From contig OX388327.1 in the NCBI GenBank assembly GCA_947579605.1, forward strand, positions 5,939,122-6,003,121: 64,000 nucleotides of DNA, read 5' to 3'. The translations under genes were made by a program, and so were the position numbers. Below are positions 45,801 to 54,800 of this stretch, in pieces (within the stretch, counting starts at the first letter, position 1; each line of letters starts with the position of its first letter). Source of the DNA: Athripsodes cinereus (Eukaryota > Arthropoda > Insecta > Trichoptera > Leptoceridae). The notes below the pieces were generated by a model. It was not told the DNA's origin. It searched no databases and saw only the letters and a list, made by a program, of their open reading frames with translations.

Positions 45801-48800
45801 AGAATGCTTCACTGCATTCTTCTCTAGCAAGACACTTTTTCTTACCAATTTTGTTAACCCGGGCAAATTTGTTTTTTTATAAACCCAGATAAACTTTGAA
45901 ACACCATCACATTAAGTAATATGCTTGCGATGTAAAAACAAAGTTATTTGGCCAACATTTTTGAACTTTCGATCTCTCAATTGAAAATCCACGACTGTAC
46001 TATGAGGCTATTTACCACCTTTAATGTCGAATGTCTTTCCAGTGTTCGTCACCTCTTGAAGTTCGTCGCCCTTCGGATACCAGTAATATTCAACCTCAAC
46101 CAATCTTGGCTCGTGTTTTTCAAGATCAGGGTGCTCAAGCTAATGCTCAGAGATCTATTGCTCAACAGAAAGTCGCCAGAGCTTGGAGTGGTGGTAATTC
46201 TACGAGTAATGAGACTCAGAATGTGAGAAATCCAACGAGGAAAGAAGATGAGAAACGTAGAAATAGGTTTGTTTAAAGTTTTTTTATGACAATATTATTG
46301 TAGCATTAGGCATATTTGATTACGAGAGAACATATTGTCTTCAGCTTTTTTGTGTCTATTACTAAACATAGGATTCCTCTTGTATCTATCAGTACTGTAT
46401 GCAATAGACTGCCTACAGCCAAGCAGTGCCATGCATAAGTTCTAAGATATCATAAACAGAAAACATGACAGTATAGCAATTTGGCAAACATCAAAGTTAA
46501 AAAAAAATTAGGCACTTTAATAATTTGTGGATCATTCTGTCACATTTCCGTCAGGAAAAAATCTATTTTTATTTTATTTATTTATTTATTTCCAAAATTT
46601 TACATTTTTAAATAACAGTAAAAATCATATTGGAATATAATGCCCCACTAGATCGAAATCTGTTCTGGGGCAATACTAAAATTTTTTTACATTTTACAAC
46701 ACAATAACTATAAAATAATCAAAAGAATAATAAAACAAAATAACATAATAAAGAATTTAAAGTATAAAAAATAAGATAATTTAATAATTAAGAATAAACA
46801 ACACAAATTATAATATGACTACACATACTCGCTCATTACATTAAGGCTTTATTTTGTAATATGGATAAGATCATTCTCACACAACTCTCTGCCCCTGTCC
46901 ATCAACCACCTCGTGAGTAATTTATTTAGGTTATTGTTATTTGGTAATAGTAAGTCAAGTATGTCTGGGATTATTTTATTGTATATTCGTGGTGCTAAGT
47001 GAATGTAATGTCTTTGTGCAAAAGTAGTGTGTACTATTGTGGGCTGTAATAAAGTTTTGTTTCTGGTATTTATCGCGTGTACATAATTAGGTAGGTATTT
47101 TTCCGGGTCTTTGTGCAGCTTTTTAACAATTGTCTTGATATACAACTGGCGTATATCCAAAACACCGAACTCAGAAAACAATAGGTTCGTCGAGTATCTG
47201 TATGGTTTCCGGGATATGACTTTGAGTAATGCTTTTTGGGCTATTAAAATAGGGTAAATGTTTGTTTTAGCCATACCACCCCACCCAGCTATTCCATAAG
47301 ACAGTATGGACTGTCCTAAAGCAAAGTATAACGATTTTAATAAGTTCAAATCAAATATTTCTCTTAGATTTCTGAATATGAACATTAGCTGCCTAGTTTT
47401 TTTGGAGAGGTTTGATATATGCTCTTTCCATTTAAGACAGTCATCAATGATGACTCCCAAGTATTTGTATTGCGAGGTTTTTGTAAGTTTAGGGCATGTA
47501 CATGATAAGCCTTGGTTTTGACAATCGTGTATTGTGATGTGAAAGCCGTTTGATTCCTTTTGTAATCTTTTGTTAATAGCAAAAGTCATGTATTTAGTCT
47601 TGTCGACATTTAGAGTTAGTAGGTTACAGTCAAGCCAATGTTTTACTACATTTAGCCCTCTTTCGGCTTTTTCATAAACTTTGCTCCACGTTGACGATTT
47701 AATGAGCAAAACAGTATCATCTGCATATGAGATTATAGTTCCATCTATATTCAGGGAGCATAGGTCGTTAATATATAGCAGGAACAGTGTTGGTCCCAAG
47801 ATACTACCCTGAGGAACCCCATAATTTACTGGAAGAGGCGCGCTAGTACATTTTGTCATTTTTACTGCCTGTGTTCTGTTTGATAAATATGACGAAAACC
47901 AGTTTACTGTAGCTGCATCAACACATATTTCTCCAATCTTTTCAATCAACAAGTCATGGCTCACTGAATCAAACGCCTTTCGCAGATCCAGAAATATTCC
48001 CACACATTTTTCTCTCTCGTCCAGTGCTCTTGTAATAAATTCAGTCACTTCGATTATCGCATCTTGAGTGCTTTTTTTTTGTCTAAAACCAAATTGTTTA
48101 GCCGAAAGAATGCAATTTTCTTCAAGGTATTTGCTAAGCTGTTTGTTAATTACTTTTTCAAAAATTTTAGACATACTATTTAACAACGCAATAGGTCGGT
48201 AATTCTTAGGATTATCTTTATCGTCATCTTTGAAAATTGGTATTATATGAGCCATTTTCAATTGATCTGGGAAAAGTCCTTTTTTTATAGAAATGTTGAT
48301 GATATGTGTAAGAGGGCGTATGATATACTCTGAAGCACTCTTCCATAGTTTTGTTGATATGCCGTCCGGTCCCCTGGCAGAGTTGGATCTTAATTCCTTG
48401 ATTATTTTTAGTACATCAATCTGTTGTGTTTCTGTTAAAGTGAATTTATTTAGTGGGATATATTTATTTGCATCTTTGGGGTGGCATTTACTATTCGAGG
48501 TTTTTTCTTTAATATCTTTAGCTAATTTTGAGCCTATTTCAGCAAAGTATTTATTTAGGTTATCAGCTATAAGATTTTCGTCAGTTATAATATTATCCTC
48601 AATCCTTAGTTTTTCTATTACTGTTTCTTTGTTTTTGCAGCCCATATTCTCCTTCGCTATTTTCCATATTGTTTTTAGGTTGTAGTTGTCTTCTTCTATT
48701 TTTTCCTTGTAATATTTACGTTTCTCTTTTTTTATTATGGAATTTAAAATGCTTTGGTATTTTTTGTAGAAGTTCGCGAGCCTTTGATTGAGAGGAAATC

Positions 48801-51800
48801 TTTTGACCTTTTTGTGTAATTCATCTCTTTTGTGTACGCTCTTAACGATGGCATCGGTGATCCAAGGTTTTAGTTTAATTTGTTTATGCGATATCTTTTT
48901 TTGCTGGGTATTTTTAGATGTATGTTCCTGTATTATTTGGATAAATTTATTTGTGGCTAAGTTAGGTTCATCAGTTGTGAGAATTTCTGTCCAGTCTTCG
49001 TGTTTCAATGCTTGTATAACGTTAGGGTAGTTTATGACATTAATAGTAGTTTCTTTTACCTTAGGAGATGAATTATTTTTTTGAATTGTTACTATGGTGG
49101 CAAAATGATCTGTAAAAGATGTATGCACCACAGCAGCTCTCACTCCTTGTGTTGGTTTTAAGAAAAAGTGATCTAGGCATGAAGACGTATTTTGTGTAAC
49201 TCTTGTTGGCTTATTAATAGTTGACATATATCCATGTTCAGATAGTAAACACATGTATTTTTCAGTGCGATCACTAGCATCAAGTATATCTATGTTCAGA
49301 TCTCCCGTGATTATTCCATGTTTACTGCTAATTTTCTGAGCTAAAGCCAAGTTTAGCGAATCTAAAAAAGGTGTTATGTTATGGTGTGAAGGAGAACGGT
49401 ATATAGCAATAATAGTAAGTTCATGTCCACAATCGATTTTTAAAGCGTTTGCATCAGTTATGTTCGTTTGTCTTTCAATAGAATTTAAAAAATCTTTAGC
49501 ATAAATCACAACACCTTCAGATCTGTTTGAGTGGACTACAGTCTGAAATGAGGTATATCCCTTCAATGGCGGAATAAACCTAGAGTCCTCCAACCAACAT
49601 TCAGTCAGTATAATTATGTCCAAGGACACACCAGTAGATTCTATAAATACCATTAATTCGTCGAAGTTCTTTGTTATACTTCGTATATTGACACTCAATA
49701 TCTTCAGGGAAGAGCAACTCTCATCGCACCATTGCTTCATCTCAAACGGAGTTAATGTGGCTGCTTCAGGAAGCTGTTTGATAATTTCCTCTAATTCCGA
49801 ATTACAGAGTGAATCGCCTGGAATTTTCTTTTTTGTCGTAGATCGCTTTCCAAGTAATTAACGTAGAATAATTGCAGATCTGGAATCGTATGATTATTAT
49901 TATTATTATTTTGGACAATATTAAAGTGTCGTTTACGTGCCGAAGCACCTCAAGGACACTGTACAATTCATAAATTCTAGGACATTACATCCACGTCATA
50001 TTATAAATATACATAAATACATAGATATGTAAATGATAACAGTATGCTGAAAGAAACTGGGTAAACAATACAAGGGTGTAAGCTAAATGATGCATTGAGT
50101 GGGATGTATGGTATTGGAGTATTTGTATACGTGTAGTATAGTAACAGGATATATAAATATGTATGGTATAGTATATCTGAGAATAATTTAAATTAGATGT
50201 GTTGAATGATATATGACAACGATGGTTTATTAAAAGATATTGATTTTTTAATAGAAAAGTGTGAGGTATGTAATGTGTTGCAAGAGATGTATAGTAGTAA
50301 AATGTATTTGTGTGTGTATGTGTGGTATAAGACATTTGGGGATTATTAGAGTTAGATGTGATGTATGATATAAGACAATTGTAACATAGGATTGAAGTAC
50401 GTAGCATATTAATGTAAGGTATGTAATGTGTTCTAATGGATGGATTTTTTAAATTAGATATGTTGTGTGATACATAGCAATCGAAACGTATGAAGAGACA
50501 GTGAATTTCGCAATGCGCTGCAGAGAGTGTGTGAGAGACCAGCATCCTTACTAATGTGAGTTGACATACGTAGTTATAGGAGACGTCAATTTCAAGACAA
50601 AGTTTGGGTCCATGCCTGTAGCTGATGCAATCTTCGTTAAATCTCTCTGAGACTTTATTCTTATTGTACTGGAGTCTTCCTTTTCTCTTGTATATATTCT
50701 GCCTACTTTTGTCCACACAAAACGGAAATTTGCACTTTTTGCTCTTAATCTCACCTCTCTATACAGCTGTTTGTTTTGTGGGGTGAGATGGTCACTGAAG
50801 TAAATATTAGATCCATCATAGTTTTTTAAGGATCTGATGTTTGATTTAATTTTCTTCAGAAGGTCTTCCTTTGTACTCCTCTTTGTCAGAGAGAGTATCA
50901 CGTTTGGAATTTTTCCATCCGGCCTGGGGGGTAAGCGAGAAATACAATCCACGTCCTCTTCCTTTAATGGAAAGTTAATTTTTTTGGCGATTGTTTTAAT
51001 ATACTGAAGTAAACTCTCATTCTCGGTCGTTTTCAAACCACTAATTTCAATATTACGCAATAAATTTTCTTGTCTCAATTCATTCTCTCTCTCCTGGTGT
51101 TCATTAATCTTGTTTTTCAGCGCTTGAATCTCTTCGTTGACAGCAGATTGTTCAATGGCCCGTTTCTCCAGTACTGCGACCCTCGAGTCAAGTTCCCTAT
51201 TCTCAATCGTCAGACAATTTAGAGTCTTCCTAAATTCCTCCATAGATGTTTCTATTTCTTTCTTTATTGTCTTCATTTCTGCGGAGATAATCTCTCTTAG
51301 CCGGGCAGAAAGTTCATCCATCATCCCTTGGTTAAAGAAATCTGTGCGACCATTGGTATGTTCTCGAGACGAGTCAACCTGTTCATTTGCAATCTGCAAG
51401 TTACCACTCGCGGTTGCGAAAGTTTTACAATCCTTACACTTCCAGGACTGCTTTTTTGCTCTCATCCTTCTAAAAGTGGATTCAGCAAGTCCCGCACAAC
51501 CAAAATGAAGACTGCATTTACATTGTGAACAGGCAATCGCATCTTCTGGTATAACTGTTTTCTTGCAGTTTACGCACTCCATAGTATCGAATAATATCAG
51601 CTCAATACTTTGTTATCTCAAGACAGGTGGCGGTAGTAGTATATTTCTATTTGCGCTATCACAAGATAGATGGCATTAGTAGTATTTTTCCCCCGTGATC
51701 TGATTTGAAGACTCTATTCATTGATAGATGGCGGTAGTTGTATAAAATTATCAGTATTCAGAGCAGTTCGCCATAGAAAGCCAAGATTTTTTGTTCTGGT

Positions 51801-54800
51801 AATACAATTGATTCAAAGATAGAGTGCGCATGCGCATATGTAAAACATTCGACCAATAGCGTTGCAGGATAGATCGAATCTTCTAAATGTCACTTCTTCT
51901 GATTTCAACAAGAAACAATCCTGGAATTTTCAAATCACCGCAGCAGATTTATTTAAGCTTTTCATGCGATGCGTCCAATGGATGCGGTGCAGACTAACCT
52001 TCTGATGAGATCGGGAACACTTTTATTGTGATACAACAAACATTTACTCACAATTTGGTAAAAACTTTTAGGACCTCCAGACCACAGCACACACACACAT
52101 TCACATGAGTAAACTATATTAAATTATTTCAAATACAATCATACAACCAATATACAGAGGACGAGTTTATCGCGGAGACGCAATTTCTTCCAACTAACCC
52201 AACTTAATGTGCTCAACACATGTCGAACTTTAAACTTTAATGTCTTGTTCAAAAAAGTTTTCTTTTAAAAATTCAAAAGCAATAGTCATTAGAATGCGAA
52301 ATACTTTCAATTCATCATCTCTATTGTTCTTTCAATTCTGAGGATTGTGACCGTCATGCCTCATTCTATAAACCACCCGTCTCCACCTCGTGCGATTCTC
52401 CGCCATATGCAAGGCTCCATGCAGTAAGCTCTGTGTGGCCTCCCAAATTCGTTCGCTCCATCTTGCTGGTACTCGCCCCTTTCCATGCATCTTGTTCACG
52501 ACCCCAGTTATTATTAATCTTTCCAGGTTCTCAGGTTCTTGCAATGTGTCCGAAATATCGTAAGACGAGCTACCTACATATAGTTGAGACGGAGATGTTT
52601 AGCTCCTTGAGGATGCACTCTTTGGCCTTATGTTCAGTTCAATGTACTCGGAGCAGTCTCTTCCAGCACCAAATCTCAAATGCACCAATCTTCATATGAT
52701 CGCTGCTAATAAGTCAATAAAAAAATATGTAAAATATCATATCCCTGTTTCCCTGTTGGCTGATACATTGATGGTATTTATATGTCGGGATGCACTTGAC
52801 TGAGATGGATATTTTTTAATATCTTCTTCTGTTCCAGGGTGCGAAATGACAGTTTGGATGGTGATTTAGGGGTGATTTGCAAGTTCTGCAACAAATCTGT
52901 GCCACAGATTGAGCTGGTGGATCATGAGGTGAGATATTTTCTATTTTATTTATGTATACCATCAACACATCTCTCACAGTTAGCGTAATAAGCGGACTAA
53001 CCTCCGAATGTAATGAACATGTAGATTAAATTTTAGTTTACTTTAATAACAGTTACTTTAATTGGTTTTTTATTTTCCCAATTATTGTAGGCCATTCTTA
53101 AACCATCCAGGATTTTTATTCTAATAATAATAGAGACAATTTGTATTTGACCATCTCAAGGGCGCCTTAGAAAAGCAGTGTTTTCAGTTTACTCCTGAAT
53201 GTTGCAGTGGGTTGGTTCTGTCTTAAATCCGTTGGTAATCGGTTCCAGGCAGTTGGCCTCGCAACGCTGAAGCTCCTCTCTGCGAATTTGGAAGTGTTTG
53301 CCCTGGTGGGTTCTACAAGTTTGTTGAAGCTGATCGCAGTGGTGGTCTCAGAGTTTTACTATCTTTATGTCTGACTTCTAAATTATTTCATATGAATGTG
53401 AAATTTTCTATTTTTGGTATAATAATGAATCACAATTGAAAATGCCGAAATGGGCTGGTTCATAATCCTATTTCAGTTGGATGTCAATTAATCATTATTT
53501 TTTCCAGATCTACTGTCAAATAAGGATGCGTCGCCAGAGTAGTGAGAGGAGGACCCCTTTGGAAGATCCCTTAAGAGTCAGCAACTTGTTTGACCCTCTT
53601 CTGCCGAGGCAGGTACTTCAGCCCCCTAGGAATATGCCCCGCAATGATTTGTAAGTCATGTGATTTTTGTGACTGCGAAACTCGCCCTTTGCATAGTATC
53701 ATTTATTTGTATCACATTATTTTATAACTGTAATTATCAGAGCGCAAGGAATGTCGTGGGAAGAGGTGACGCAATTGGCACAGAGACATTCTGAATGGAG
53801 GAGGCTGGTTTCTGCCCTGTGCTCCCGAGAGGAGCGTTGAGGGCGATGATGAATTATGTATACTATTTATTGTGCAATAAAGAGTATACATAATTATTAT
53901 TATATTTAGAAAACTTTTAAACATATTAAGAGCGACGTCAATTACCATGACAGATATAGACTTATATTACCAAATAATTAAAGTTACTTTATGTCAGCCT
54001 GATGATGAGAGCAGGAGCTCTTGAGAGCCGGCTGGCAATTAATAAAGTCACTGTTCAAGTACTTAATATAAATGTTTAATTTTTATTCATTTAACATGAA
54101 CTTCCACCAAGTACCGTCGGTCAACAAAATTAACTTTAATAAATGATTATTTGGTTTCAGTATGGAGATTCCATCAGACCTAGATGGTGTGATGCTTCCT
54201 TGCGAGTTTTGTAACCAAATCATTCCTGCTCATGACTTTGTGACTCATGAGGTGAGATATACTTAAAACTGTCATCTTTCCTCTTTTAAATTTTCGGAGA
54301 CACACAGAGATTGAAAATAATCATCTCTTACACTCAGAGTAATATTGTACCAATTCTTTTGCCTTAATTGTAAAAAATTGAAGCCCTTTATTCAGGAATG
54401 GTTGAGAGTGGCCTGTTAAGCAGTTTTAATTACTTTGTTGAAAATAAAGTCTACCGTTTGGCATATTTTCAATTTATTAATTAACAATTTGAACAAGATT
54501 AATAATAAAGCTGCGAGGAATCGAGGCAAAAAATAGGTCTAACACTCATTACAATATTTTTTTTAGTGTCCTGTTTAAGGCAGGTGATTGTAAAAACATT
54601 TAACTTCTTCGATTAAGTATGCCCCCCGTTCAAAAATGTTTTAGCTTTTAATTGGAACAGGGAAGATGTTTTGTTTGTTTAATAACATAACATGCATAGA
54701 CAATTCATACAGATCGAGCTAGTCCCAAATTAAGATTGAATCTTGTATTATGGGTACTAACTCGACAATACACATATATATACAAAGCACTTAACACATA

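Larger units (their letters stand above)
46560..51870 (-). mobile_element. Near-complete CR1/jockey-like LINE in intron 6
   Basis: An autonomous-looking non-LTR retrotransposon, antisense to its host gene. Order on the minus strand: 5' region with three short repeats (51622-51743), ORF1 (51582-50551), a spacer of about 810 bp, ORF2 (49740-46849), an AT-rich 3' UTR and an (AAAT)n tail at 46565-46590. Both frames are open. I could not find a target duplication, so the outer limits are approximate. Clade placement between CR1 and jockey needs a tree. Confidence 0.88.

Noticed and set aside
49985..50716. 243-codon antisense open frame in the LINE
   Set aside because: It overlaps the start of ORF1 in another frame and is made of repeated low-complexity codons; no family features.
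53990..54075. Canonical hammerhead ribozyme in repeat R-P
   Set aside because: CTGATGA and a hairpin are present, but GAAA is GAGA here and no NUH cleavage triplet is in the right place.
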